Positions 44,874-54,310 are shown, numbered from the stretch's first letter. The stretch is DNA of 64,000 nt from Marinobacter halotolerans (GCF_008795985.1 NZ_VMHP01000001.1:558001-622000); one strand, 5' to 3'. Notes: generated from the sequence alone by a model not told the origin. Numbers and translations are program-made.

Positions 44874-47509
44874 ATGAACGCCATCAAGCACTCCCTCCTA
44901 TTCCTGGCCTGTTTTGTATTTTCGGCTTTATTGGCAGGTTGTGGTGGCGGCGGAGGCGGGGGAAATGAAGCGTCTGCTGACAATCCGGTGTCCCTGACCG
45001 ATGTCTCGATCTCACCCGGTTCCGTTACCCTGGCCATCAACTCCTCTCAAACGCTGAGTGCAGCCGGAATTTACTCCGACAACACATCCCGAACGCTCGA
45101 TGGTCAAGTGGCCTGGTCTTCCACGAATGAGGCCACGGCTTCGGTGTCAGATTCCGGTGTTGTCACCGCCAACTCAGCCGGCGGTACCGAGGTCGTCGCC
45201 ACCAGCGGTTCGATCAGCAAGAGTATTCCGGTAACGGTGTCCCCCGCTACCCTGCAGTCCATCTCGGTTAGCTCAGCTGTCTCACAGGTTCCCGCCGGAC
45301 TAAGTACCCGATTCCTGGCATCAGGTCTTTATTCGGATGGCACGCAACAGAATCTAACGGACCAGGTTGTGTGGTCTGTATCCGATCAGACCAGGGCGTC
45401 AATTGACGTTTCCACCGGCCTGCTTACCGGCCAGCAGGCAGGTTCCATTACCGTCACGGCGACCAAAGAAGGTCTGAGCGGATCACTATCTTTTACCGTC
45501 AGCCCGGCCACCCTGCAAAGCCTGCAATCCACACCGGCAACCCTGGCTCTGGCAAAAGGCACCTCGCAACGCGTGACCGTAACCGGCCTCTTTTCTGATA
45601 ACAGCAATCAGAACGTCAGTGACCAGATCAGCTGGTCAAGCTCAGCAGAAAGCATCGCCACCGTTTCTGATGACTCCCTTGTGACCGCGTTGCTGGAAGG
45701 CAGTGCCACGTTAACAGCCAGCCTGGCCGGCACGCAGGTCGATTTACCCGTGACTGTCACCAGCGCTGAACTGGCTTTCCTGTCCCTGACGCCCGTCAAC
45801 AAGACGCTACCGTTGGGACGGTCCCAGCAATACGTGGCTCAGGGCACATACTCCGATGGCAGCGTTCAGGATCTCAGCGCGGCAGTCACCTGGTTTTCCT
45901 CCAATCAGGACGCTGCGGTGATTGGCAATTCGGACACGGCGAAAGGCAGGGCCGACTCCCTGTCGCCTGGCAGCACCACGGTGTCTGCGGTGTTGGGGGC
46001 GTGCAGAAGAGCACGGCCTTAACGGTGACTGACGCGCAGTTAAGTAGTATCGAGCTCAACCCCGTCAATCAGACGGTAGCGAAAGGAAGCGATGCCACAA
46101 TTCGCGCTTTCGGGCAGTATTCAGACGGTACGCGCCTTGATATCACGTCTCTCATCAACTGGAACAGCAACCGTTCCGGCCTGATCGACCTGTCTTCAGC
46201 CGCAAACGGCACAATTAAAACCCTGAGCCAGGGTGAGGCACTGGTAACCGCTGAACTAAATGGCATTACCAGCCTGGCCAATATTCGCGTGACCGATGCC
46301 ACGCTTTCCGACCTCACTATCGAATCTGCCAGTACCACTCTGGCCGATGGAACCGGCCTGCAACTGATTGCACGGGGCCTGTATTCTGATGGCTCCAGGC
46401 AGGATATAACCGACCAGGTCACCTGGGAAAGCGGCGACATTAGCGTGTTAACCGTCAGCAACAGCGTAAATAGTGTTGGCGCAATCACCGGACAGAGTCC
46501 GGGTCAGACAAACATTACCGCAACCTTTGAGAGCGTCACCGGGCAGGAAACCTTCACCGTCACTGACGCGGTACTGAGCAGCCTGCTGATCACCAGCCCT
46601 GAAAACAGCCTGAACGTGAATACCAGCGTTCAGGCCAGTGCCCAGGCGACCTACACTGACGCTTCGAGCCAGGACGTGACCGGCCAGGTGAACTGGTCGA
46701 GCAACGCGGTATCGGTTGCCTCTGTGGATAACACGGCGGGCAGCAAGGGGCAGATCAACGCCCTATCCGTGGGCAATGCCCAGATAACCGCCTCGTTAAA
46801 CGGCGTTCAATCGAATAACCTGCCCATCACCGTAACGCAGGACCCGAACCTCCCCGCAGCGCTTACCGTAACGCCGCAACCAAATATTATTCTTAGCACC
46901 GGCACGGACGCTTCACAGATCAGCATCGCCGTGATCCCGGCGCTTCCAGGCGGCAGCATCGCCGATGGTACAGAGGTCAACCTGACCATCGCTGAAGGCG
47001 AAACAGAAACCTCCGTCAACCTGTCCACCTCCGATGGCGTGGCCGGTTATACCCTCACCTCCGGCTATGAAGGCGTGATTGGTTTATCGGCAACGCTTGG
47101 AGACTTGAGCAGAAACTCGGGCGTGTTGAGCACGCCGGACTTGAGAAGCGGCCTGATCGTCGCCGGCCTGAGCCAGGCAAACTATGAAGCTGGCACATTG
47201 AAAACAGGCAGCGCCTTCGCGATGCTGCTCAGAAACCTGTCCAACCGGCCATTTAACATTGACGGAATCGTTATCCGGTATCTCGACCCAAATAACGGCA
47301 ACGAGCCAGTCCAGTTCCCGGACTCGCCTTACTTAGATGCTGAATTCACCAGCGATGGCGAATTGGCCGGCGGGGAATTCACATCGATCGGTTACCAACT
47401 GGACAACGACATTGAAGCCAGCGTGTACCAGATCATCTATTTCATGTCAGATGATGCGACCGGACCGCTTGACGCCTTCGGGGCAAGTTTTGATTTCGCG
47501 GCGCCGTAA
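44874..47509 (+). pseudogene. Big_2-repeat surface lipoprotein, interrupted by a one-base frameshift
   Basis: The N-terminus has a lipobox (LLAGC then a run of glycines), so it is a predicted lipoprotein. About seven bacterial Ig-like (Big_2) repeats of roughly 85 residues follow, each with the GxYSDGxxQxLTxQVxWxSS pattern, then a unique C-terminal domain of about 200 residues. The reading frame breaks at the G5 tract 45995-45999: the first frame stops at 46022, the second resumes at once in a +1 frame with VQKSTALTVTDAQL. One extra G restores an intact protein of about 880 residues. It is either a real pseudogene or a base-call error. Role unknown; surface adhesion or attachment is likely for this class. 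Confidence 0.8.
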
Positions 47510-47540
47510 CAGGTAGGCATATGGATTTACGAGAGCATCC

Positions 47541-48086
47541 ATGAACAAACCAGAACGCATCTACCTCGCCGGCCCGGAAGTCTTCTTTCCCGCAAGGGAA
47601 CACCAGGCCATCGTCGCCGAAAAAAAGCGACTGCTTCAGGAGCACGGGTTCGAGGGCATAGACCCACTCGACACAGAGCTGGAATTTTCAGACCGCGAGG
47701 CGAAACTCAGGCGCGGACACCGGATCTATCGTGCCAACCGCGACCTGATGGACAGCTGTGATGCCATCATCGCCAACCTGACCCCCTTCCGCGGCATCAG
47801 CGCAGACCCGGGCACCGTTTTTGAGGTGGGCTATATGACCGGGCAGGGCAAACCCGCCTTCGGGTTTACCCTCGACAACCGTTACTATCGGGAACGGGCC
47901 GGCGCCACGGAAGTGGATGAGCTGGGCCATATCGTTGAGGACTTTGAGATGCGAGACAACCTGATGATCGAAGGCGGCATACACGGTTCCGGTGGCCAGC
48001 TATTTGTAGCGGAGCAAGCAGGCGAACACCAGTTCTTCTCGGCAGAACTGTTCCAACGCTGCGTGCGAGCACTGACCCATGTCTGA
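47541..48086 (+). CDS. Nucleoside 2-deoxyribosyltransferase family protein
   Basis: 181 residues. RIYLAGPEVFFP opens the Rossmann-like fold, ADPGTVFEVGYMTGQGKPAFGF carries the conserved catalytic Glu and ligand loop, and NLMIEGG closes the site. The family moves deoxyribose between nucleobases or hydrolyses N-glycosidic bonds of nucleotides. It overlaps the MOSC gene by 8 bp, so the pair is cotranslated. Confidence 0.88.
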   Translation: MNKPERIYLAGPEVFFPAREHQAIVAEKKRLLQEHGFEGIDPLDTELEFSDREAKLRRGHRIYRANRDLMDSCDAIIANLTPFRGISADPGTVFEVGYMTGQGKPAFGFTLDNRYYRERAGATEVDELGHIVEDFEMRDNLMIEGGIHGSGGQLFVAEQAGEHQFFSAELFQRCVRALTHV

Positions 48087-48570
48087 ACAAACCCCACTAC
48101 AAACCCTGTTCGACACCCTCCCCCAAACCGGCCGGGTGGAATGGATCGGGATCCGCCCCGCCCGTGGTGAAGCCATGGAAGCGCTCGACAGCGTCGCGGT
48201 CACACCCGGCAAAGGCCTGGATGGCGACCGATTCAAAGGCCGCGAAACCAGCAAACGACAGGTAACACTGATCCAGCAAGAACACCTGCACGCTATCGCC
48301 TCCTGCCTGAACCGGGACGCCATCGCCCCTGAGGTTTTCCGGCGCAACATCGTCGTGTCTGGCCTTAACCTGCTGGCTCTGAAAGGAAAGCAGTTCCGAA
48401 TCGGCAATGTGGTGCTGGAATACACCGGCCTTTGCCACCCCTGCAGCAAAATGGAAACCGCACTTGGGCCCGGCGGCTACAACGCCATGCGTGGCCATGG
48501 TGGAATAACGACGCGGGTGGTTGAAGGGGGTGACATTGGCCGTGGGGACGACGTTCAGGCCTGCCTGTAA
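48079..48570 (+). CDS. MOSC domain-containing protein
   Basis: 163 residues forming one MOSC (MoCo sulfurase C-terminal) domain: KGLDGDRFKGRETSKRQVTL and the conserved Cys in YTGLCHPCSKME. MOSC proteins bind molybdenum cofactor or carry sulfur; stand-alone bacterial forms (YiiM-like) help detoxify N-hydroxylated bases. That would fit its coupling with a nucleoside enzyme, an inference. Confidence 0.87.
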   Translation: MSEQTPLQTLFDTLPQTGRVEWIGIRPARGEAMEALDSVAVTPGKGLDGDRFKGRETSKRQVTLIQQEHLHAIASCLNRDAIAPEVFRRNIVVSGLNLLALKGKQFRIGNVVLEYTGLCHPCSKMETALGPGGYNAMRGHGGITTRVVEGGDIGRGDDVQACL

Positions 48571-48591
48571 GCTGCGCAGAGGCAGCGCAGG

Positions 48592-48813
48592 TTAATAAAG
48601 AAAGAACAAAAAGCAGGCAACCCCGAAAAGAAGCACACCAACATGGACAGCCAGGTACTTCGGAGTCGTTGGGGTGGGTTTGCGGGGGAGACCGAAGTAG
48701 TCCTCACCAAACAGCCCCACGCCGCAATCCTCGCAGTAGTTTCTTGAGTAAGAAAGCCTCAGTTCAGCGGGCTCGAACTTTTTCCGACAACTGTAACAAC
48801 TGGGCTTAAACAT
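48592..48813 (-). CDS. Small zinc-ribbon protein with a C-terminal membrane helix
   Basis: 73 residues. CYSCRKK and CEDCG, 18 residues apart, make a four-Cys zinc-ribbon; the C-terminus VGVLLFGVACFLFFLY is a membrane anchor. GGAG 7 nt before ATG 48813 supports the start. No family name comes to mind. Divergent from the DUF3010 gene. Confidence 0.68.
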   Translation of the reverse strand: MFKPSCYSCRKKFEPAELRLSYSRNYCEDCGVGLFGEDYFGLPRKPTPTTPKYLAVHVGVLLFGVACFLFFLY

Positions 48814-48901
48814 CCGGGGGCTCCGTACAAACCGACGCCATGTATTGTATTCTCTGGACCCGAATTCAAGAAGTGCTGCCGAGGTACAAAGGACGATGGC
48901 T

Positions 48902-49333
48902 ATGGTTATTTGCGGGGTTGAACTGACTGGCAGCGACGCAGTGGTGTGTTTGCTGAATAGGGACAGGGGGCAGTTCAACCTGCCGGAGTGCAAGGTGCGC
49001 AAGCTGTCACTGCCGAAGAACCATAGCCGGGAAGATCTGCAGCAATTCCAGGCAGCCTTTGCGGAGTTAATGGCCGAGCACGGCGTCACCCATGTCGCGA
49101 TCAAGGAGCGCATGCCCAAAGGCAAATTTGCCGGAGGAGCCATCAGCTTCAAGATGGAAGCGGCCATTCAACTGATCACCGGGACCGAATTGACAGTAAC
49201 CACCCTGCCACCGGCGCTGATCAAGTCCACCCTGGCATCTAACCCGCTGCCCGTTGCGTTTGCCGACACGGGTTTGAAGGCCTTTCAGGAAGCGGCCTTC
49301 ACCGCCGCCTATGTGGGGCACCTGCAAAGCTGA
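48902..49333 (+). CDS. DUF3010 family protein
   Basis: 143 residues beginning MVICGVELTGSDAVVCLLNR, the DUF3010 signature, with an RNase-H-like pattern (conserved Glu in AIKERMPKGKFAGGAISFK). I chose ATG 48902, with AGGA 8 nt upstream, over ATG 48896. Function unknown. Confidence 0.85.
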   Translation: MVICGVELTGSDAVVCLLNRDRGQFNLPECKVRKLSLPKNHSREDLQQFQAAFAELMAEHGVTHVAIKERMPKGKFAGGAISFKMEAAIQLITGTELTVTTLPPALIKSTLASNPLPVAFADTGLKAFQEAAFTAAYVGHLQS

Positions 49334-49369
49334 TGACTGAGAGCCCCATCGACGTGAAAAAAGCCAACC

Positions 49370-49984
49370 CTACAAACTCCGCTTGAAATCCTGCTCCAGC
49401 AACGACAGTTGCGCGTCGTGCCAGCGGGACAGAAACACCACCGAAAAGGCAGCGCCGATCAAAGCCATGAACATATCTGACTGTGTGTCCCAGACATATC
49501 CCTGAGTTCCGAGGAATGCCTCCGCAGCCTCATCCGACATCAGCGCCACCCACCATTCGATTAGCTCGTAGAAGGCACTGAAGGCCAGTGCAACGGAAAC
49601 CACAAACAACACCAGCCAACCACCTCGGTGTAACACTTTGCGACGCAAAAGAATTTCCCGGGCAATCAGCGCCGGCACCAGCCCCTGGAAAAAATGTCCC
49701 AGCTTGTCGTAGTTGTTCCGATCACTGCCAAACAACCCATCAAACAGCGGTACCTCGGCGTAAGTATAGTGCCCGCCGACAAACAGAATCACACAGTGGG
49801 CCAGTATCAGTGTGTAGAGCAACGGGGTAAGCGGGAATCGCCGATACGTGGCCAACAGGATCAGACCACCGACGATTCCGGGCGATACCTCCAGGAGCCA
49901 GGTCAGTTGATCTTTAGGGTCAATGCCGGACCAGATCAGCACACTTCCAAAAACCAGCGTCCAACAAAGGACCCATGGATTCAT
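49370..49984 (-). CDS. DUF2238 (YjdF-type) inner-membrane protein, second copy
   Basis: 204 residues from ATG 49984, about six helices. WSGIDPKDQLTWLLEVSPGIVGG, NYDKLGHFFQGLVPALIARE and AFYELIEWWVALM are family hallmarks. It is closer to E. coli YjdF than the copy at 39292. A longer start (TTG 50092) is possible but lacks support. Function unknown. Confidence 0.86.
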   Translation of the reverse strand: MNPWVLCWTLVFGSVLIWSGIDPKDQLTWLLEVSPGIVGGLILLATYRRFPLTPLLYTLILAHCVILFVGGHYTYAEVPLFDGLFGSDRNNYDKLGHFFQGLVPALIAREILLRRKVLHRGGWLVLFVVSVALAFSAFYELIEWWVALMSDEAAEAFLGTQGYVWDTQSDMFMALIGAAFSVVFLSRWHDAQLSLLEQDFKRSL

Positions 49985-50105
49985 CAAATGCCAAGCCCCC
50001 GTTAAAGTAACCGCCTTAAAGCCCGAAAGGATAGGTATCGGGCACTCCGCGCAACGTTTCCGTCGCCTGTCGTGCAGGCTCGTGTCCAGCAAGTCTCACC
50101 CACCC

Positions 50106-50393
50106 TCAACCATCGAGCGCTGACGTGCCGTCGATCTCAGTCACCGTTTTGGCATCCGCCCGCTCAATGATTTTCACGAGGGCGGACTGAATGGTTTCAT
50201 CTTCCCGAGCGTCATCGCCACTCAAAAACGTTTGTTTCTGGGGCTCCTCGCTCTCTTCCCCGGTAAATGAAATAACAACCTGGGTGGCCAAAGCCGGCTC
50301 TTTACCAAAGTATTCGAGCGACACCAACGGATAGCCATGAAAGCCCTTCTTGACCTGCTTTACGATACGCTTCTTTGCTTTATCCAAATTCAT
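50106..50393 (-). CDS. Conserved 95-residue protein of unknown function
   Basis: A soluble protein from ATG 50393: basic N-terminal LDKAKKRIVKQVKKGFHGYPL, an acidic middle, then REDETIQSALVKIIERADAKTVTE. It resembles a small protein conserved in gammaproteobacteria, but I know no family name or function. The 239-bp region before it holds no clear gene until 50633. Confidence 0.68.
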   Translation of the reverse strand: MNLDKAKKRIVKQVKKGFHGYPLVSLEYFGKEPALATQVVISFTGEESEEPQKQTFLSGDDAREDETIQSALVKIIERADAKTVTEIDGTSALDG

Positions 50394-50632
50394 ATCAGGG
50401 CCTGTTGATGTGATTGTTATCCGGGTGTCCCCGACGGGCTTGGTTACCTCTATCCTGGACCGGCGTTGCTGAACCTTCAAGCGGGCCGCGAGTCAGAACA
50501 GATTACTTACCAGCGGTCTGACCCGACTCCCCTATCGTATTAATAGAGGTGTATAAAAGCCGGGCACCGGTAGTGTGCCTACATTAATGCTTGATAGCTC
50601 CGTCGAACCGGGCGTAAGAAAAAGGTTGTCTC

Positions 50633-50800
50633 ATGAAATACGAACACGCCATCGTAAAAATGGAAGGAGACGTCGCCACCCTGCTCTGTAACGGCTGCGG
50701 CATCTTTATCGCAGAGGGCGCCAAACACGAGGACCGGGAGCACTACTGCACGATGTGTATGAGCGGCAATTGCAAAGCGAAATTCAAGAAAGGGGGCTAA
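50633..50800 (+). CDS. 55-residue Cys-rich (zinc-ribbon-like) protein
   Basis: Starts at ATG 50633 with AAGG 8 nt upstream and ends TAA 50800. It has CNGC near residues 19-22 and HYCTMCMSGNCK near 39-50, five Cys in total plus His, suggesting a small zinc-binding fold. I cannot name a family. Too short to be found by most gene finders' length cut-offs. Confidence 0.62.
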   Translation: MKYEHAIVKMEGDVATLLCNGCGIFIAEGAKHEDREHYCTMCMSGNCKAKFKKGG

Positions 50801-50868
50801 AATGCCGCTGAATGTCCCTTACTGGGCTACCTTATGCAGGTTCTGACTTTCGCTGGCCTTACCCCTCG

Positions 50869-51363
50869 TCAAGAGCACACTTCGTAGGCTCGTTGTTTGG
50901 AAACCAGAATCTCCTCACATTCAGGACTAGTGCAGCTCAGGGTCTGCTTAAGCTCGTGCTCTGAGTACTTCCGAGTCAAAAGATCGATCATCCTTAAAGC
51001 TGTGTCGTAGTATCGACATTTTTCAGTTTCATGATTGATAACTTGAGCCAATTGCTCCTTCGCCTCACTGGCTTCGTTTTGCGCCTCGACCATCGCTTCT
51101 TCGTATCTATCTACTCGACCTTCCATTTCCTCAATAACTTGATTGTTGTTTTGAACCCGAGAGATCTTCAACTGTTCCTGGTTATACTTGACAGGAAAAA
51201 CCGATTGTTGAACCCGGGTAAGCGGGCCAATGTCCGTCTGCCAAAAGCCGTCCCAATTCCAAAGAAGCACGAAAACCAACACGAAAAGAAAAATAAAATT
51301 AAACACACTTGCCAAGAATCCGCCATCCTGATCATCTGAGACTTTATTATCTACTTCAGTCAC
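50869..51363 (-). CDS. Membrane-anchored coiled-coil protein of unknown function
   Basis: 164 residues. A membrane helix (about 16-36, SVFNFIFLFVLVFVLLWNW) is followed by a predicted coiled coil (about 75-115, EEMEGRVDRYEEAMVEAQ...) and a Cys-containing tail (SCTSPECEEI). The start is GTG at 51363 with AGGAG about 10 nt upstream. The base composition looks more AT-rich than the neighbours by eye. Last gene of the four-gene NERD cluster. Confidence 0.65.
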   Translation of the reverse strand: MTEVDNKVSDDQDGGFLASVFNFIFLFVLVFVLLWNWDGFWQTDIGPLTRVQQSVFPVKYNQEQLKISRVQNNNQVIEEMEGRVDRYEEAMVEAQNEASEAKEQLAQVINHETEKCRYYDTALRMIDLLTRKYSEHELKQTLSCTSPECEEILVSKQRAYEVCS

Positions 51364-51463
51364 GTGTAAAAACTCCTTTAATTAGACACGTCGTCTTTTG
51401 CTACGAAAGTTGCGAGGCGGCAATATTCTTGATTTGCCAATAGAATTGCAAGCCGAAAATAAC

Positions 51464-51961
51464 CTACGGCGCCTTCAACTCCCGATAACTCTCGCAGGCC
51501 CTATCCCGTTCCCGCGCTATCCTGGGATCGCTATTACCCATAGCTGAAACTGTTGCCCCATTGCAGGCTCGCCGGGCCTCCTCCAACCCAGAGAGCGTTT
51601 GTGCGGAGCCGACCCTGGCAACAATAGGCTTGAACGACACCGCAGCATTGCAATACATATTCTGGATATTCACCTTCCGCCAGCCGTCTGACCCAGACTG
51701 CTTCAATTCTGAACACAACCCATTAAAGAGCCGGGAGGCCTTCACAGTGCACTCGGAGAATCGACCAATATTTTGTCGATGGTTCGCACAGACACTTTGC
51801 GGACGAACTCGCCATAGCTGATGCTGATAAGACACCGTGACACCCTCGTACTCGATAACAACGGGGGTAACATCAAGGTTTCTGGTTTCATTGAAGTGAT
51901 TGGATACCGTGGTCTGCACAGTGTTCAGGTAGGCGGAAAAAACCAAAGTCACTGGGTCCAA
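51464..51961 (-). CDS. Cys-containing protein of unknown function in the NERD cluster
   Basis: 165 residues, six cysteines (for example VCANHRQNIGRFSEC, RACNGA, RACESYRE), no clear signal peptide. The start is uncertain: TTG 51961 has GGAG 9 nt upstream; GTG 51952 gives a 4-bp overlap (GTGA) with the cold-shock/DUF1294 gene before it. I do not recognise the family. Confidence 0.6.
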   Translation of the reverse strand: MDPVTLVFSAYLNTVQTTVSNHFNETRNLDVTPVVIEYEGVTVSYQHQLWRVRPQSVCANHRQNIGRFSECTVKASRLFNGLCSELKQSGSDGWRKVNIQNMYCNAAVSFKPIVARVGSAQTLSGLEEARRACNGATVSAMGNSDPRIARERDRACESYRELKAP

Positions 51962-52626
51962 GATTGTATACTCCGAAAATAATCCAGGTTTGGAAAAACC
52001 GACAAAGACCGCGACAAATCAAAGCCCAATTGCTGGCGTAAAGTCATCGCCTCCGGAGCCACAAGCAGCCAACCCAGTGCTCCCAAATTAGCCAGCACTG
52101 CCAGCCAGAAAACAAACTGATAGCTGCCCTTTCGCGTCTTGTGCCGAAAAGCCTGCTGGGCCAGCAGCGCTCCGGGCCAGCCACAACAAAGCTCAAACAG
52201 GTGGAGCGTGTTCTCCGCGATGCGTTGGGCGCCCCGCTGTGCCGCCTGCTTATCAATCCAGTACATGACAACCAACACGAAGCTAACACCACCGTAGGCA
52301 GCCAGGATCGAGACCGGTAAGTAACCTCGGTGTAACAGCCCCGTCAGAATGCTGAAAAACACCAGCACAACAGCAGCGGCGAGCCAGAATCCTGGGGCTA
52401 TGCTGGCGCCAACTTTCGCTGCGCCGACATATTGAAAGCGCCCTGCTCTCAACCTGCCCTGATCGTCCTTCGTGATGCTATAGTTCACTTTGCGATCGGA
52501 AGCCGGTCGCCCTCGGCCCGCATAACTACTGATGTGCGCAAAGACCCGTTCACCACCATCCTCAGGAGTGATAAAGCCAAACCCTTTGGCGTCATTCCAA
52601 GCTGTGAGAGATCCTTTCTGATTCAC
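51949..52626 (-). CDS. Cold-shock domain fused to DUF1294 membrane domain
   Basis: 225 residues. Residues 1-67 are a cold-shock domain (KGFGFITPEDGGERVFAHIS). Then come about four membrane helices of the DUF1294 type, with LFELCCGWPGALLAQQAFRHKTRKGSYQ, the family signature. The start is GTG 52626, which overlaps the NERD stop by 4 bp (GTGA). Proteins of this architecture are widespread and of unknown function. Confidence 0.85.
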   Translation of the reverse strand: MNQKGSLTAWNDAKGFGFITPEDGGERVFAHISSYAGRGRPASDRKVNYSITKDDQGRLRAGRFQYVGAAKVGASIAPGFWLAAAVVLVFFSILTGLLHRGYLPVSILAAYGGVSFVLVVMYWIDKQAAQRGAQRIAENTLHLFELCCGWPGALLAQQAFRHKTRKGSYQFVFWLAVLANLGALGWLLVAPEAMTLRQQLGFDLSRSLSVFPNLDYFRSIQSWTQ

Positions 52627-53303
52627 TGAAATTTCCGACCCGAGCGATGAATTGGCGCGACCTTACGTGTAGCAACAGCCTCCTTCAAATGACGGATGTG
52701 CGCTCTATCAGTAGAAAACGAATCCTTTAGACGACCGGCTGCCACCTTTTTCCGAACTTCATCCACTTGAGCGCGGCTCAGCACCAATTCCCTGTGGGCC
52801 TTAACATAACGGACGTATCCCAACCCCTCAGTCACATTCTCCGGCATGGGCGTTTTGAACGTGCTGTCCCCCACGAACACCACCACCGACCGCATTTGGT
52901 GATCGCCCAACCCTACCAGTGTCTGAAGTGTCTTCACGTGCTTATAGTTCTGATGCAGCGGGTTCTGAAATCTGTGATTGGACCGGTAAATCTTCTGAGT
53001 CCAGAAGCGCTGTTGAGGGCCGCCGAAAATCCAGCCCTTCATGTTTTTCGTCTCGACAACGAAGACCCCAAATTCCGAAACCAGAACATGGTCAATCTGA
53101 GTAGTCCCGTCTTCCGTCGGGAGGGTAACGTTCTTGATAAGGTGGTAGCGGGATTGATCCAGGAACCACTTTGCAGAGAAGTTGACCAGAAATTCGCCAA
53201 ATTTGCCTTTGAACCAGGGCGACCGGATCACGGCCACCATGAGTGCGAGGGGCAACAGATACCAGAAGTTGGCAATCAGGTTATGAACCAGGCTCAAATC
53301 CAT
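52623..53303 (-). CDS. NERD (nuclease-related) domain membrane protein
   Basis: 226 residues. An N-terminal membrane helix (about 10-27) precedes a NERD domain with conserved Asp/Glu/Lys: GTTQIDHVLVSEFGVFVVETK. This resembles a restriction-endonuclease-like active site. The C-terminal RKVAPIHRSGRKFQ is a basic tail. First gene of the four-gene minus-strand cluster. Confidence 0.85.
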   Translation of the reverse strand: MDLSLVHNLIANFWYLLPLALMVAVIRSPWFKGKFGEFLVNFSAKWFLDQSRYHLIKNVTLPTEDGTTQIDHVLVSEFGVFVVETKNMKGWIFGGPQQRFWTQKIYRSNHRFQNPLHQNYKHVKTLQTLVGLGDHQMRSVVVFVGDSTFKTPMPENVTEGLGYVRYVKAHRELVLSRAQVDEVRKKVAAGRLKDSFSTDRAHIRHLKEAVATRKVAPIHRSGRKFQ

Positions 53304-53426
53304 TTCTCAGACATCCTTGTTTTACTTCTTTCAAACAGTTCGGTCTGAACGATAAATCAGTCTTAGGTTCAGTGCCTTAGGAGTTTTGTAACTTCTGTCG
53401 AAGGAATGCCAAGCCATCATTGCCGA

Positions 53427-53882
53427 TCAAACCGGCAGCTCCACAATCTCACCAACCACACCATCTTCACTTACCTGCAGGCGCCCCACCGTGATCGGCA
53501 GAGTAAACCGCCGGGGCCCGGCGCCGCCTGGATTGAAATAGAGCACATCGCCAATCCATTCATTGCGGGACTTGTGGGAATGGCCGGCGATGACCACGCC
53601 GTAGCGGCCTTGCGGATCGAAGTCCAGGGTTTTGACGTCATGGAGCATGTAGAACGCGTGGCCGAGAAATTCCAGGCTCTGAACATCGCGTAGCGTCGCT
53701 GCACGGCCTGTTTTGTCGATATTGCCGCGAATCGCAATCACCGGCGCGATCGTCTCCAGCGCCTCCAGAACCTCGTCGCGCCCAACGTCACCGGCATGAA
53801 GGATGACGTCCGAGCCCTTCAATACATCAAGGGCTTCAGGACGCATTTTGCTGTGGGTGTCTGCGATCACTCCGATTTGCAT
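53427..53882 (-). CDS. YfcE/MJ0936-family metallophosphoesterase
   Basis: 151 residues with the calcineurin-like motifs: IADTHSK, HAGDVG, RGNID and GHSHK. It is a di-metal phosphodiesterase acting on small phosphodiesters; the substrate is unknown. The upstream region on this strand and the NERD gene downstream are separated by 123 bp. Confidence 0.9.
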   Translation of the reverse strand: MQIGVIADTHSKMRPEALDVLKGSDVILHAGDVGRDEVLEALETIAPVIAIRGNIDKTGRAATLRDVQSLEFLGHAFYMLHDVKTLDFDPQGRYGVVIAGHSHKSRNEWIGDVLYFNPGGAGPRRFTLPITVGRLQVSEDGVVGEIVELPV

Positions 53883-54116
53883 GCTTACGCCCCTTCTAAT
53901 CCGCTAATGACGCCCACCCAGCCAGCGCGCGTGGCCATGCCGATAAGCGTTGCTAATGACTCCGGAGAAGCGGAACAGTTTACCCAGGTAACAGCTTTTC
54001 AGCCCCCTCCTGGCCGTTGGGATCTGCACCTGTTTAAGGCGGAGAAACCGACGGTCCGGCTTTTCAGGGTTTCCATACCCTTCATAGTTCTAAAAATGCC
54101 ATTCGGCCAGTCTTGC

Positions 54117-54236
54117 GATTCCGACTTCATCCCGGTTAACTACGGGTACAAAAAACTCAGCGATCTCATCAAGGCCAGTGAGTTATTTGAGATCAGCATG
54201 CGGGATAAGAATGTTGTGTATATTAAGAGTTGGTAG
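54117..54236 (+). pseudogene. Remnant of a NYN/OST-HTH (LOTUS) domain gene: C-terminal tail only
   Basis: The residues FIPVNYGYKKLSDLIKASEL, then a final VVYIKSW, look like the last part of an OST-HTH/LOTUS domain as in LabA-like NYN RNase proteins. Nothing of the NYN domain is recognisable upstream: the open frame reaches back to 53796 but is unlike any family I know. So this is most likely a 5'-truncated relic. The rest of 53883-54310 contains no intact gene that I can see. Confidence 0.5.
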
Positions 54237-54310
54237 AAAACGACACTAATAACCAAGAGAAGACACTATTGATCAACAACAAACAGAGTAGGCCTCGCGA
54301 CCCGGTCACG

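Noticed and set aside
45995..45999. Phase-variable homopolymer in the Big_2 lipoprotein
   Set aside because: A tract of five or six Gs is too short for efficient slippage; simple mutation or sequencing error is likelier.
44874..47509. Tandem DNA repeats or a CRISPR-like array in the Big_2 gene
   Set aside because: The periodicity is at the protein level, with diverged DNA and no constant repeat-spacer pattern.
53905..53960. On the minus strand, a short frame ending YRHGHARWLGGRH like the SlyD His tail
   Set aside because: Only about ten residues match, which is expected by chance for Gly/His/Arg-rich GC-rich sequence; no FKBP domain upstream.
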